This document shows, piece by piece, positions 49,900 to 61,495 of a stretch of 64,000 nucleotides of DNA. The position numbers were made by a program, and so were the translations under genes. The stretch is from positions 47,830,001 through 47,894,000 of the forward strand of contig JAYKKI010000004.1 of the NCBI GenBank assembly GCA_039881145.1, given 5' to 3'. Source of the DNA: Druceiella hillmani. Its lineage: Eukaryota; Arthropoda; Insecta; Lepidoptera; Hepialidae. Each line of letters begins with the position of its first letter. Within the stretch, counting starts at the first letter, position 1. The notes beneath the pieces were generated by a model. It had not been told where the DNA came from. It did no database searches and saw only the letters and a program-made list of their open reading frames with translations.

Positions 49900-50970
49900 T
49901 GAAAAATAAACGTGTTATTTGATTATAAAAAAGAGTTGAACATTTTTTATATAAAAAAATAAGGACTTAGTTTTATAATCGTATTCAGAATCACGTATTT
50001 TATGGCTCTTAACACACCTTATCAAATGAATACTCATATGCTTTCTGAAAAATATTACTATGTTAAAGCATGATGCAAAAGTATTTTGTTTGATACAAAG
50101 TTAATATCAAACATTGATGAAACTACATTAAAATCCGTTGTGTAGAACTAGAGTTATAAACAACGTTTATTTAATAAGCAAATCTAACTTTCCTCTAGGT
50201 TCATCTCAGTAACTTGGTAAGTATTTAAATCTTTTTGAAGTTATACTTCTTTAGGCGCGTTATGAAAAAATGATGAGAGTGAAATTTTAAGATTTGTCAC
50301 ACAAAAGTTACAGTATGAAGTTGTAGCGGTTGCAGTCTCGAAACAAAAGCTACCAACAAAATAGAAATAGAACCTCTATTAGTCGCGCAAGTTGGCACCA
50401 TCGTCGCCTCTGTTCACTGTTTTCATATTCATAGTATTTATTTTTCACATGTTTCTAGTGTCTACATTCACACACATGTTTTAGTTTCATATAAGTGCTA
50501 TTTATATATCTGCTGATAAATTATATTCAGTAGTGATTTAAATTCAATATTTTGATTAATATATTTACTATTCGTAAATGTTAGTGAAAAAATTGTATTT
50601 ATGGACTTTTTCAAGTGCTCCAATATAATTGAGGTTATCTATCCGTATGTATTATTTATTGATATAAATTAAAATATTATTATTTAACATAATTAATACT
50701 AAATATTATTAAATTATTAATGTTAAATATTTATTATTGGTTATTCAATATTTTAAAAGTAAATAAATAAATTTAATAATAAATTCCATTTGAATTCATT
50801 GAATTTAAGTTTATTCATTTTTTAAATAATGTTATCATTTTCTTACTTTAATATTCACTTCTCATTTTTATCAAAAATTTTTCATTAAATTTTGTTCATT
50901 TATTTTTATAAATATTTATTATTTTCATTTATTCAATTTAATAATAAATATTGAAAATTAATATTTTAAT
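49900..50970. other. AT-rich stretch upstream of the endonuclease ORF
   Basis: Very AT-rich from 50600 to 50970. A less AT-rich patch at 50370-50420 ('gcgcaagttggcaccatcgtcgcctctg') may be the 5' part of the element carrying the endonuclease. No ORF. Confidence 0.4.
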
Positions 50971-51015
50971 TTGATGTTTAATTTTAATTTTTATCACAAA
51001 TTTTTTATTAATCGA

Positions 51016-51769
51016 ATGAGAGGGTTGATAATATATACTTTTAATTGTCAAAGTCTCAGTGCTCATTCCATTGATCTCATTGATCCAATTATGCAAAAAT
51101 CGAATGTTTTACTTTTAAATGAAACCTGGTTAGCCAATGATGAGTCGATTAGTATACCAAATTTAAATTGTATAATACAATATAAACGATCAAACGTTCG
51201 AGCTGGAGGAGTTGCCATTTATAAGAATATGCACGACACTATCAATATCATTACTCCAAACATTGATATGACTGCAAGACGTGTGCAAGAAGAAGTTCAA
51301 CAGTGACATCAGTTGGTGAGTTTTGTGCAGCTGAATGCAAAATGGAAGATGGCAACAAAATTGTTTTGATGGTAATTTACATTACTCCAAATCAAAAAAT
51401 GGACGACATCATTCATTTCTTGAAAAGATTATTATGGCCACAACAGTTGGAGGAGAATATATTGGTAGAGGAGAAGACAAGTTACCGATAATTTTAAGTG
51501 GGGACTTCAACGTCAATTTTTCCCGTGAAGATGCTCGTCCACTTATTGATTTCCTCCAAAATGACTTGAATCTAGCCATGAATAATAATCCTCTGGTTTC
51601 GACAACACGACATGACACTACCATAGATGCTGTATTTGTACGATATCTCAACGCTGTTAATACAAGACTTATTGTATCATATTTTAGTTATCATAAGCCA
51701 CTGATAACTGAAGTTTCGATTCAGTCATTACCGGAAGATGCTATGGCAGGGGACATAATTTATAAATAA
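51016..51769 (+). pseudogene. AP-type endonuclease (EEP family) ORF, mobile-element derived, frameshifted
   Basis: It would encode a metal-dependent endonuclease of the exonuclease-endonuclease-phosphatase fold. Motifs in order: 'IIYTFNCQSLSAHSIDLID' (N-terminal Asn), 'LLLNETWL' (catalytic Glu), 'RAGGVAIYKN', then a frameshift near 51300. After it come 'SVGEFCAAECK' and 'MVIYITPNQK', a second frameshift near 51470, 'ILSGDFNVNF' (GDFN motif), 'TTIDAVFVRYL' and 'SYFSYHKPLI' (terminal His; usually S-D-H). The frame ends at TAA 51767 with no reverse transcriptase following, so it is not an ordinary LINE. From memory, stand-alone endonuclease blocks like this accompany Helitron2/Helentron helicases. 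The helicase at 61.9-64 kb belongs to a Helitron but lies on the other strand, so linkage is not shown. Confidence 0.75.
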
Positions 51770-52129
51770 CATTCTGATAATAAGAGAATTTATGTTACCC
51801 TTAATGTAAGAAAATAAATATTTATTTATTTAATTTTTCAAATTTAAACTGCCCTTTATTGACTGTGTTGACTATTCTTTTCCAGTCCTTTTATTATTTT
51901 ATTGTAATTTATTATTTGCATACAATTAAAAACAATTTTTTAATGATGCCAAAGAAGTATAACTTCTTACGCGCGTACATAAGTACACACACCCTTTTTT
52001 TCTATTTCATGAGCCTCAAAACAGACATTCATATTATTTTCGTAATGTTTAGTATACATGTTATATGAGTTTCCTGAAAGATGTCAAAATATTTAATTGT
52101 AATTTATTTATTACAGTACGACGACGACT

Positions 52130-52215
52130 GAAGCAGCGTCAGGACTAAGAGTTGGAACCCTCAGTTTCATGACATAGTCTCTCTTTAGCACCCATAATAT
52201 AAATTCAAAATATAC
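52130..52215 (+). repeat. Lone monomer of the ~120-bp satellite
   Basis: 'gcagcgtcaggactaagagttggaaccct.agttt.atgacatagtctc.....acccataatataaattcaaaat' matches the monomers at 36770-38110, 14 kb away. Confidence 0.85.
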
Positions 52216-52245
52216 GTATTAATTTTGAACTATTATTTTGTGTGC

Positions 52246-52394
52246 CACACACACACACACACACGTCCACATACCTGTATGTACTGATACATCCACACAT
52301 ATAAGTATGGACACGCATAAATTCACACGCACATAAACAGACACACACACATACACATTCACATGTATGTACGCATGCTGGCACGCACTCTTTG

Positions 52395-52466
<72 letters not shown>
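52246..52466. repeat. (AC)n region followed by (TA)n microsatellite
   Basis: (CA)9 at about 52247-52264, a degenerate 'acacacatacac' region, then about 70 bp of pure TA (52396-52466). Confidence 0.95.
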
Positions 52467-52469
<3 letters not shown>

Positions 52470-52607
52470 CGAAATTCTCGTGTTGAGATTTTTCATTTGA
52501 TGTCGATATTGAAATGGTCATCCAATTTCTTTTTTGTTTCTGCAATATGGGCACTATCTTTTGTAACGGTAATATTCTGTAATGTCACCTATCTGTGGAG
52601 AGATTAA

Positions 52608-52700
52608 TAATATTACTGCCATTCACGCGCCGCCGCCATCGCTCGCCGCCACCCGCTGCCATCGCCGTCCATACACGGCATCGGCGTAGCAAATACTGAT
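52608..52700. promoter_or_regulatory. GCC-rich CpG block
   Basis: 'cgcgccgccgccatcgctcgcc' and neighbouring sequence form an isolated GC-rich island of about 80 bp. One plus-strand frame is open for 25 codons to a TAG at about 52688. It could be a promoter fragment, a short exon or a trinucleotide-rich leader. No splice sites of quality were seen. Confidence 0.25.
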
Positions 52701-52739
52701 TTTTGGTAATTTTAGATCTGTGATATTTTCTAAAATACT

Positions 52740-53212
52740 AATGATAAAGATTTGCTGTAAAGAGCAAATTTTTTCTACATTAAATAGCCAACTTATTTAA
52801 TTAAATAAAGATTATTATAATATTGATCAAAATAACTTCCAAAATATAGCCCCACTAAAAATATTAATAAAAATGGTCACTATGGGTTATCCATAGGATA
52901 TAAATATATGCCATCGCGGACTTTTTTGTAGATATTTTTAAAATATACAATCCCATAGTACAACATTTTTATATATCTCTTAAAGTTTAGTCAGCGTTAG
53001 CGTTCTTCTTTTTTACGAAACATTGACTTTTTTTATATTTTTTGTGAATATATTATGCATGTAGTACACCTACAAATTTTCCGGAAAAAATTATCTGAAT
53101 GATAGTGACAGCCGCATCAAAATCCGCTCCAAAGTTTAAAAGATCTAAAGCTATAGGCTTATAGAGGGACAGACAGACGCGGGAAGCGACTTTATTTTAT
53201 ACTATGTAAGGA
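52740..53212 (+). repeat. Lepidopteran RTE-type LINE/SINE 3' region
   Basis: 'atgccatcgcggacttttttgtagatattttaaaatatacaatccca', 'gtttagtcagcgttagcgttctt' and the ending 'cagacagacgcgggaagcgactttattttatactatgta' are hallmarks of a very common lepidopteran non-LTR 3' region. No coding part is attached. Confidence 0.75.
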
Positions 53213-54300
53213 ATATCATGACGAATCGAACGATACTTCATTTGTGAAATCCATTGAGGCGTTTGGAGTCCACGGTAGAACTAATGTACATGAATACAAA
53301 TAGACACGTGAAAAAATCTCATTTTGGCTTTGCTGTAGACGGTACAGTGACAGGTATTTTATGGTACATTGTGGTAACTTATTGGAAAAGCTACACTTGT
53401 AAAAAGAAGGGATTGATAACCCTTCCGGAATGGACTGGATTTTTTTTGGGATACAAAAATTCCAATATGTTAGTTCTAATATTAACATTATAGAAAATAT
53501 ATTAAAATATTTTTAAATATGCAGCAAGGTTGAGTCATGTATCTGCTGCATGATAGAGTATGTCTAATGTATCTAGTGAGCATCACTAATTATTGAAAAC
53601 TCTTCTTAGCGAGTGATTCCATTATTATATAATTCCAAAATGAAACTTTGGGGTTTAATTGACAACAATATAAATTGTTCTTGAGATTATTTTCAAAATT
53701 TTAATTATTTACATTTTAAAAATTCGAATTTTAAAATTAAATTTAACTTTAAAAACAATGTTTGTAAATCTTGCTGTTTATCTTGCTGTATATACAACAC
53801 ATATCATTTAAAAGTAAGCCGACACAAACATATTTAAAATGTGACTTTATACAGATTGCTAACGTAATTAGTTGAGTAGTAAATGTATTTTTAAAAAACG
53901 CCATTTTCAAGTATTTTAGACAAATATGGAAATATTAATATCTTGTAATTTAAAAGCCAATTATTACATGGAAATAAGTTAAAAATTGTGTTTATAATTA
54001 TAAAGTACTTAATATATCAAACTTCATTTGCCAAATTCAGTTCAAAACCTTGTGTCGATTTGGTATCTATTGGCTCATATGTGCTATTGTTGAAGGTTTC
54101 ATTATTCAATTCGAGTTGGTGCTAATTGGGGTCATATTTATGTTATTTGTTATAGGTATAAGATGTCTATTGGGTGTAATAATTGGTAGCAATCTATTTA
54201 CAATTTATTAACAACGATAAATTTAAGAAGCGAAAATTTTCAGATTCAGAGTTTTCTTCAGACATACAGAGACTGAAAGTTTTTAGAATGTAAAAAAGGA
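53213..54300. other. AT-rich stretch, unrecognised ORF pair
   Basis: 53216-53493 is open on both strands (79 codons plus, 90 codons minus) with moderately protein-like composition, but I recognise no family. Otherwise featureless. Confidence 0.35.
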
Positions 54301-54305
54301 ACCAA

Positions 54306-55330
54306 CTAGTAAGTATGTAATTTATTTATTGTATTTTTTTCAAAATTATCTGGTACTCTCTGTATTGTTTTATTCGATGACATATCTAGTTGGTGTTCTC
54401 TTCCTTGAACGTCTCTTACATGTTCTTCTCGAAAGTGGTCATTACTCGTTCGCGTCTGGGAATAATGTCCTTGGTATATTATTTTTCGTTCTTGGGAATT
54501 CTTGGGTATAAATAGAAATCGCATGATGCGAAATCGTTCATACATGGCGGTTAACTCATTATTTATACACATACAATGTATCATGTAGTCAAGTATTCGC
54601 AAAAATTTCGATTGTTCGTTGGCTGAGTGAGCAGATGCGTTGTCGTAGAATGAAGATGAAGGATAAATCTAATGTGAGGGCGTTGTTAATGAATTTTTTC
54701 CAAAAAAACAGGGAAGTAATTGCTGTTATACCAGTCTGCCGTAACTGTTCTTTCATTTTCCAGAGCAATTGTTACATAATAACTTTACTGTGAGAAGAAC
54801 ACCGTGACCCTCTCTTTCCCAGCACTTTGTCCTTTCGTCACAGTTGTAGGCAACTATTCAGAAGGAAACTCTCACTGTGTAGACTGCCTCTTCCTTTCAG
54901 TTTAATAAAAGTACATCCAGCTTTTGTCTTCAGTGATGATGTCGAATATATCATTTGAGTGAACTGCGTCGAATTTTTGGATATCAATTAACGAGAACGG
55001 TGTTTCGGTCAAACCTAGAGGTTTATAACTAGTACAATCGTCCTGACGTTTAAATGATCCTATGGAGTTTAAATGTTCCTATTGACTCATACCAATGCTT
55101 AAACTTGTCCGAATCTGCTGATACTTTTATCAGTTTTTTTCCATGAGTTTTATCAGATTTTTGCCATGTTATTTATATTTGTCACTGTTGAGAAGCCTCC
55201 CTAAAGCAAATCATCACTGAGTTTGGTACGACACCACGCTCGAACTCATTAAATAGTAACGTTGGACGTAGCTTCGTCATAAGATGCCAATCGAAGCCGA
55301 TTGTAACTTTGTTGCAGGTTAAGACTACAA
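54306..55330 (-). pseudogene. Mariner (DD34D-type) transposase pseudogene
   Basis: Minus-strand frames give, from N- to C-terminus: 'SNVTIFNEFERG' (about 55265-55230), 'FDAVHSNDIFDIITEDKSWM' (about 54970-54905; first catalytic Asp region, normally GDE-W), 'TERKRQSTQ', 'SAGKERVTVFFSQ', 'ALENERTVTADWYNSNYFPV' (about 54770-54715) and 'HLHSTTTHL' where family members have the HDNA.AH motif, so the second Asp is lost. A C-terminal stretch near 54500 is 'RFLFIPKN..ERKI'. Numerous frameshifts and substitutions mark an old inactive copy. Terminal inverted repeats were not located. Confidence 0.75.
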
Positions 55331-56480
55331 TGGGAGATATAAAATATCACCTGATGAAAATTTTCTCTTGTTAAATTAATTTAACGCGATAGACACAATT
55401 TTTAAATTGCCGCCATTTTGTAAAAATAAATGACAACCTCAATAATTTACCATAAGGTTTGATTTTTCAAATTTGAATTACTTTTTTGTTACAATTGTTA
55501 CAAATGGACAGTTCTAAAAAGTTTCAGTGCTACCATAAAAGAAATTAGTGTTCTTGTATAAATGAATTGCCCCCATCTATCGGACAGCAAGTTAAACTTT
55601 ATCTAGTTCTGAATTAAATATTGTGATGTAATGAAATTATTATGTTGTACGTAAAATTTTGTTGCGTCGTAAATTATTTTGTCTATGTCCTACATATAAA
55701 ATTTATTACCACAGCAGATATTAAATGAAAGATGTAGACCTCCTGTTTAAATTTATAAATATTGTTTCCATTTTAATCGACAATCATTCTCTTATTTTCT
55801 ATTCGCACCACGTTCATACCATGGGCATGATAATTTTTCTTTCCGTCTAATACTGTATATATTGAAAAAAATAAGCAACGTCATGTCGATGTAATGAATT
55901 AGATTTATGTCAAAACTAAGGTGGAAATAATAATATATTTATTTAGGAAAAATAAAACTTCAAAAATATAAGACGTGTTTTAAAATTAAATTAAAAATAT
56001 ATCTTCTATTCCTTGTTCATACAACTAACAACGATAAAGTAGCTAACGTTTTACTAACTTTGCTCTGTTTGGAAAATATTATTAAGTTACTTGTGAGATA
56101 AATGCACGTAATGCCACCTACTATAAAAATTATAAAACAAACTTTTTTAAGTAAGTATAATTAATATTTATCGTGAAACCGCCATATCTTCTTTTTAATT
56201 GGTCTATTATGATCAAACATAACCTATATGTTACCTCGGAGCCAACAGACTCCACCAGTAAAAACTTTTAATAAAATTCTTGTAGCTACTCTTACAGACG
56301 CGTAAACAAATAAACAGGCTTATACGCAACAATATTTTTGTGTTCTGTTACATTTGTTCCGTTACCCTAAATATTGTTTTTGTAAATATCTTCCATATAT
56401 AACACATCAATTCTACAATTTTATTATTCTAACTAATGTAATGCTAAAGTGTGTTTGTTTATTGTTTTTTTCCGGCCGCA
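55331..56480. other. AT-rich stretch without identifiable genes
   Basis: Nothing recognised; a 'gccgccattttg' match lies at 55409-55420. Confidence 0.45.
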
Positions 56481-56489
56481 AAGTGATGT

Positions 56490-57290
56490 TATATGAGATA
56501 CTTTTGAACACGACGAAAGTCTTGCTTGAAACTGAAAAAGTACACAAAGCGAATAAGGAAGTAGCGTCGCAACGGAGCAACGGGTCGATGTGATTTTTTG
56601 AATCGTTACACACGCAATATAAAATAGCATCAGAATTACTACCTATAATATTATAAATACAAAAGTATGTTTTTTATTCTTTTTTCACCTTACAGCTGAA
56701 AAGCCTTTCAATATGATTTTTCGTCTAAAGTTAGCTTACCGGAAAATGAGATAAGTTACTTCTTGTGCCGGGAAACCTTATTCCAACAACTATTATAATT
56801 CTAATTTTTATTATAAACACAAAAGTGTGTTTATATGTCTTTTTTCACGTCGCAACGGAGCTACGCATTGATTTGATTTCTTGCACAGAAATAGTTTGCG
56901 AGTCATTATCCGGCTCGCCCGCTCAACCTGGGCAATCTTATCCTTACTAACATTATTAACCTAATTAATATCATAAATGCAAAAAGTGTGTTTGTTTATC
57001 CTTCTCTTACGCCGCAACCGAGCTACGGATTGGTGTGATTTTTTCAAAGAGATGGTTGGCGGGCCGGGATATGATATATGCTATTTTTTATTGCAGGAAA
57101 TTTCATTATTTTGGGAAAATTCTTAGTTGAGACGAAAAAGTACACAATGAGAATAACGAAGCAATATCGTAACGGAGTCACATATAGACGTGATTTTGAA
57201 AGGTTACATGCGCAATATAAGGTAGCAACAGAATCCCCCCCTTTAATCACTAATTTAGAGAGTAGTATCATAAAATTACGGTAAAAAGGC
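56490..57290 (+). repeat. Cluster of lepidopteran 'cgcaacggagc' repeats
   Basis: At least four diverged copies share 'cgtcgcaacggagc.acgg.t.gatgtgattttttg': near 56562, 56847, 57012 and 57165. Most have the upstream 'actattataattctaa.tttattataaa..caaaagtgtgttt' block. This is the end region of a widespread lepidopteran interspersed element, here repeated imperfectly in tandem. Short ORFs across it are not genes. Confidence 0.75.
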
Positions 57291-58185
57291 TTAGCATTTA
57301 ATTTTCTTTACTCATTCTAGATGGCGCTGCATATTTTAATTTCACCCGATAAGCTTTTAACTGTAACCGTGTGAGTAAAGCTACGGATAAAAGTTAGTAT
57401 TTATAGATAAAAATAATTTTTCTTTTATACAAACTTTCAATAAACATATGTTGTTCTAGAACGTTAGTTTGAAATATTTATACACAGGACTCGACACGTT
57501 TCATTCGTTTTCATAAATTCGAAATTAAAAAAAAAATTAATAAAAGAATGGACGAATTAATTCAAATACTTCTTAAAAGTTTACTTTTTGCAATAATTTA
57601 TTAGAACGAATAAGTTAAAAGCATTGAACATTCGAATAAATGGTATTAAATCGAAACTAAAGACAATAAGGCTCAGAGACAATTTGTTTGATTATGAATA
57701 TAACGCTAGAATTATTACTAACATAATAACTATGTAGAGGGAATTTAAAATGATAACATGTACAATTACACAAAATTCATAAAAATTTGTCAAGCACGAG
57801 TAGAACTTACACTACGAGGGTTATGTACACATTTTTGCAGTTAGAAATATTTAAGGGTATCTAGTTTTTCCATTAAATTATTTGCGAACATTAATTTTTT
57901 AGTATTTTCGTAAATGAGAGCGGAATGCTAAATTTTCGCATATTTTGGAATATCGTTTTCAAATTACAATTTAAAATATTTGTATATACCTCATAAGCAA
58001 ATGATACACATAATATATATAACATTAAAAAAATTAGCCTTTCTTTATCTCGTCTTTAAATTTTTTATTTGAAAATTAATAAAAGTTAATAAAAAAATAT
58101 GGGCTAATAAGATTGCTATGCCAATTAAAAGCTTCTTTGCCGCATGATATCAGAGGTAGTCAGTTGGGAATGTAGAAAAACATAA
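57291..58185. other. AT-rich stretch with a minisatellite-like trace
   Basis: No genes. 57795-57865 ('gagtagaacttacactacgagggttatgtacacatttttgcagtta') resembles the core of the 85-bp minisatellite unit at 1434-2913 ('gaacacaattgacactacgagagtgcgtacacattta'). Confidence 0.5.
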
Positions 58186-58582
58186 ATATATTGCCTATTA
58201 TAGGTTCATAGACGTAAAAACAGGCTATTATTAAAAAAAATATGACATCTGAAATATATGACATATTGCCTATTATAGGTTCCTAAAATATGAATATATA
58301 TTCCTAAAATATGACATCTGAAATATATGTTCCTAAAATATATGTTCCTAAATATGACATCTGAAATATATGTTCCTAAATATGACATCTGAAATACATG
58401 TTCCTAAAAATATATATTCTTAAAATTGACACCTGAAATATATGACATATTGCCTATTATATTTAATAGGCAATATGTCATAAATATATGACATATTGCC
58501 TATTATAGGAAAAATATGACATATTGCCTATTATAGGTTCATAGACGTAAAAACACGCTATTATTAAACAAATTATGATATC
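58186..58582. repeat. Nested direct and inverted repeats around 'gacatattgcctattatagg'
   Basis: 'ttgcctattataggttcatagacgtaaaaaca[g/c]gctattatta' occurs at 58191 and again at about 58526. Between them 'cctaaa(at)atgacatctgaaatatatgtt' is repeated about five times. A perfect 18-bp inverted repeat ('tatgacatattgcctatt' with its complement, 58441-58458 and 58465-58482) is followed by two further direct copies. It is AT-rich and non-coding. Confidence 0.92.
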
Positions 58583-59029
58583 TATAATCATCGCTTTAGT
58601 TTTCCTATAGCCTTCGCGAGTGCTTCTAGAAACTACTATTTTTCACAATTTTGGGTTCTGTAGTCTCGCAATGAGGATGCATTATTTTTAGTATATTTTT
58701 CTCATATATTTCAGAATATCTCTGAAAATATAATATAATATTTAAAATTATTAAAAAAAATTACCCTTATGCTTAGTCTCTTCAAATTATACCCCACGAT
58801 ATATAAATATGGAATTTAAAAGAAATTCGAATAAGTACGTATTCGATCCCCGGTTATATATATTCATAACAAAATAACATATGTAATATTTTTCACTGTA
58901 AAGTATTGAAGTATGTAATATGTTCTACTAGCATGGCAAGTTTTATCTCGAGTGGTTTCAGAGATAAAATGGTTTCAGTTTTCCGTTCTCTGTGGTTTTA
59001 ATTATGTATGATAATGTAATTGAATACAT

Positions 59030-59049
59030 ACACACTCACACACACACAC

Positions 59050-59101
<52 letters not shown>
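59030..59101. repeat. (CA)n/(TA)n microsatellite
   Basis: 'actcacacacacacacatg' followed by about 48 bp of TA. Confidence 0.96.
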
Positions 59102-59104
<3 letters not shown>

Positions 59105-59174
59105 ACTGTCAAATGTAAAACTTAAAGTAATACCATTATAAAATAAAATATTTCAATTTGTTAAAATTTTTATC

Positions 59175-59405
59175 ATGACTAAGACTGATCAATCCGACTA
59201 TTATTACACCGATAGTGTAGAAATACTTCGCGAATATTTTATTCAGAGCGGCCGAAACAAAACCGCTTCGGGGCGCGTCTCAGTGCGGAATGACAAGCTG
59301 GTGTTACAAAATGTATGGCATAAATTTTGTCAACTAAATATTTTTCTCTTCCTCTTTTACTGTTGCACCAGTCTAAATTGTGTTTTCATCAAATTAAAGA
59401 GATGA
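59175..59405 (+). CDS. Small ORF, product unknown
   Basis: A 76-codon ORF from ATG (59175) in a GC-richer segment. Its first 50 residues (MTKTDQSDYYYTDSVEIL..., then 'SGRNKTASGRVSVRND') have balanced, protein-like composition. The rest is hydrophobic and AT-driven ('LNIFLFLFYCC'), so a real exon, if present, probably ends near 59320. A weak donor 'aaat|gtatgg' occurs at about 59311. No family recognised. Confidence 0.25.
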   Translation: MTKTDQSDYYYTDSVEILREYFIQSGRNKTASGRVSVRNDKLVLQNVWHKFCQLNIFLFLFYCCTSLNCVFIKLKR

Positions 59406-59409
59406 GCAT

Positions 59410-59914
59410 TCTACTGATTTTTTTTCGCATTTCAACCTAACGTATAATTTTTTGAAATTAATCCTCCAAACAACACTCTCTAGCGATTTTGGCGAGGAAT
59501 AAGTGGCATAAAATTGATTTTCATAAAATAAATGTATTAAACCAATAGAAAATCGTCTACCGGAATTATAGGTGAGGGTTTGATCTATTTTTCCAAATCA
59601 AAATCATTATGTTACATATTTCCATTTTAGTATTACATTTCTATATTTTAATATATATTTTTCGTTTTTTCTGTTCGTTTGTATTTATATGTTTTTATTA
59701 TCTCGGCAACTGAGTGGAGTCTTTTGGATATTTTAGACCCAGTGTATAGTCTTATAAGAGGTACTTTACGGTTAGTCGTTATTTGTTTAGAAGATATAGA
59801 AAATGAAAAGCACAGATGCTAAATGTTTAATTTATTATACACAGAGTTTCGCATTTGTGCAACCTACATGAAGATAAATGCTTAGAGTTATTTTAATTTC
59901 TTAATCAGTTATTT
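59410..59914. other. AT-rich stretch without identifiable genes
   Basis: Nothing recognised. Confidence 0.4.
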
Positions 59915-60545
59915 AACATTATTTATTTATTTATTTTATTTATAAACTTTTATGTATAGTACATATGGCGGACTTATTGCTGCATAAGCAATATCTTCCA
60001 GTCAACCATAACTATTTGTATTGAAATTTAGTTGGTAGACTGTAAAAGATTTTACAATGACAATTATTTATCAAAAAATATAAGTAAAAAAACATCAAAC
60101 ATACAAAAGTATAAGTAAAAAAATAAAATAAACCATGGATCAGGAAAGGAGAAGGTTTCAGGAGAGGCAGGACTTTTTCACTCGATCTTTGAAAATATTT
60201 AGAGACGTGGTTTTCCTGATGTCAGGATCCAGGTGATTCCAAATTTTTGCTGTTTGGACAGTGAAGGATTTTTCGTAAGTGGTAGAGGTATGTTTAGGAA
60301 TAAGTAGGGTGAGTGAACTTTCAGATCCTAGGCTAAGGCCGTAAGTTGACAACTCTTTAAATTTGCCACTAAGATAATTTGGGCTATGAGGATTTTTTAA
60401 TATATTAAAAAGAAGTGTATGTGAAGTTGGCGTCGATCATGGATCTTCAGCCATTTGAGAAGTGAACTGTATTCAGAAATATAAGCATATTTTCTGAGGC
60501 TAAAGATATACCGAGGAGTACACTGTTGCGTCAACAATTATAAAC
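59915..60545 (-). mobile_element. 5'-truncated non-LTR retrotransposon (LINE), 3' end
   Basis: On the minus strand the last part of a LINE reverse-transcriptase ORF is followed by its 3' UTR. The UTR includes 'ggttgactggaagatattgc', '.agcaataagtccgcca' and 'tgtactatacat', familiar from lepidopteran LINE 3' ends. It finishes in an (AAAT)n-type tail ('atttatttatttatttta' on the plus strand, about 59920-59945). The 5' end is lost near 60545, as is usual for target-primed insertion. Confidence 0.8.
60158..60545 (-). pseudogene. LINE reverse transcriptase C-terminus
   Basis: Frames read 'PRYIFSLRKYAYISEYSSLL' then 'KWLKIHDRRQLHIHFF' (about 60535-60410), followed after frame breaks by 'MSTYGLSLGSES' (60352) and 'SFTVQTAKIWNHLDPDIR' to the stop at 60158. 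This is the conserved C-terminal region downstream of the RT domain in jockey/CR1-like LINEs. The catalytic YxDD region is not included. Confidence 0.75.
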
Positions 60546-60579
60546 AGTCAACGAGAGAAATATCACAAAATTGCATATA

Positions 60580-60905
60580 TATGACTGTGCCCGTGACTTC
60601 GTTCACGCGGAATTCGGAGTAAGAAAGCTTATTAGGAATTTTTTGGGTTTTTTTTTCTTTTTTTATCTCAGAACTCTATGGGCATAAAGTTTATAGATAA
60701 TAGCGCGCACAGCGGATATAAACCAAAGATTGGTGTATTTTTTTACTTGTGAACCTATTCAAATGAAACTAAATGTTAGCCCAAGTTAATCTATGTACAC
60801 CATTAAAAACCGCATCCAAATCGGTTCAGTCGTTGCTAAAATTAGCGCGCACAACGAAGGTACATACAGACAAACAAACAAAAATACTAAAACCAGTTGT
60901 TTTAG
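60580..60905 (+). repeat. Lepidopteran interspersed repeat ('cgtgacttcgttcacgcgga')
   Basis: The start 'gcccgtgacttcgttcacgcgga' and the end 'accgcatccaaatcggttcagtcgttgctaaaattagcgcgcacaacgaaggtacatacagacaaacaaacaaa' are typical of a common lepidopteran non-LTR/SINE-like repeat. Confidence 0.75.
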
Positions 60906-61189
60906 GCTTAGTAGCATGTCTTTAGTTGATAACACTTAGTTTTATTTAAAACAATCTATGTACAGGACTCAGTTTTTTACAATTTTATTATATGTTTAGA
61001 AGAAAATTAAAAGTAATTGATAGAAAGGGTTACATTATGTATTTTTTCAGTAGTAAGAATAGTGGATGCCAAATATGAAACTTGTTAAGAGCAACGAATA
61101 TCGTGTCATGCAGCCCTAAGGCTTTCCATTGCCTCATTCCCTCATTGTGCCTGAATATAATCCGGTATCTCGTACAGTAAGTGCGCAAC

Positions 61190-61495
61190 TAAAAAGCGTT
61201 TTCATTGCTCAGACTTCGCGGCCGCTTTAGCCTCTCTTCCCCCCGCGACCCCTTCTCCACCCTCACCGTTTGATGAGTTTAGTAATTTCGGTAACGAGTT
61301 TTGCGGTGTTACGGAAACGAACGTTATATCGCTCTGCGTGAACTGCGTCCTTATAGTTCCGTCATTTGGGGTTCGTTTTAGTTTTTGTAAACGTGATGAA
61401 AAAATCAATCGTATAATGAGATGCTTATCACTGAGTTTGTACGCAGAAGATAGTTTAAATGATGAAGTTACGATATGGTAGAAAAAATCCAATGT
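61190..61495 (-). other. GC-rich block with a 96-codon minus-strand ORF, unrecognised
   Basis: The ORF 61492-61202 (MDFFYHIVTSSFKL... to 'GGEGVAGGREAKAAAKSEQ') covers an island much richer in G+C than its flanks at the 61205-61270 end. The Gly/Glu/Ala-rich C-terminus is low-complexity. I recognise no domain. It may be part of the adjoining Helitron's non-coding end, a repeat or a genuine small gene. Confidence 0.25.

Noticed and set aside
57078..57284. 68-codon ORF preceded by an acceptor-like 'ttttttattgcag'
   Set aside because: It lies within the 'cgcaacggagc' interspersed repeat cluster; the apparent acceptor is part of the repeat.
58835..58865. tRNA T-loop-like string 'attcgatccccggtt'
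   Set aside because: No A box, anticodon arm or acceptor pairing is present upstream.
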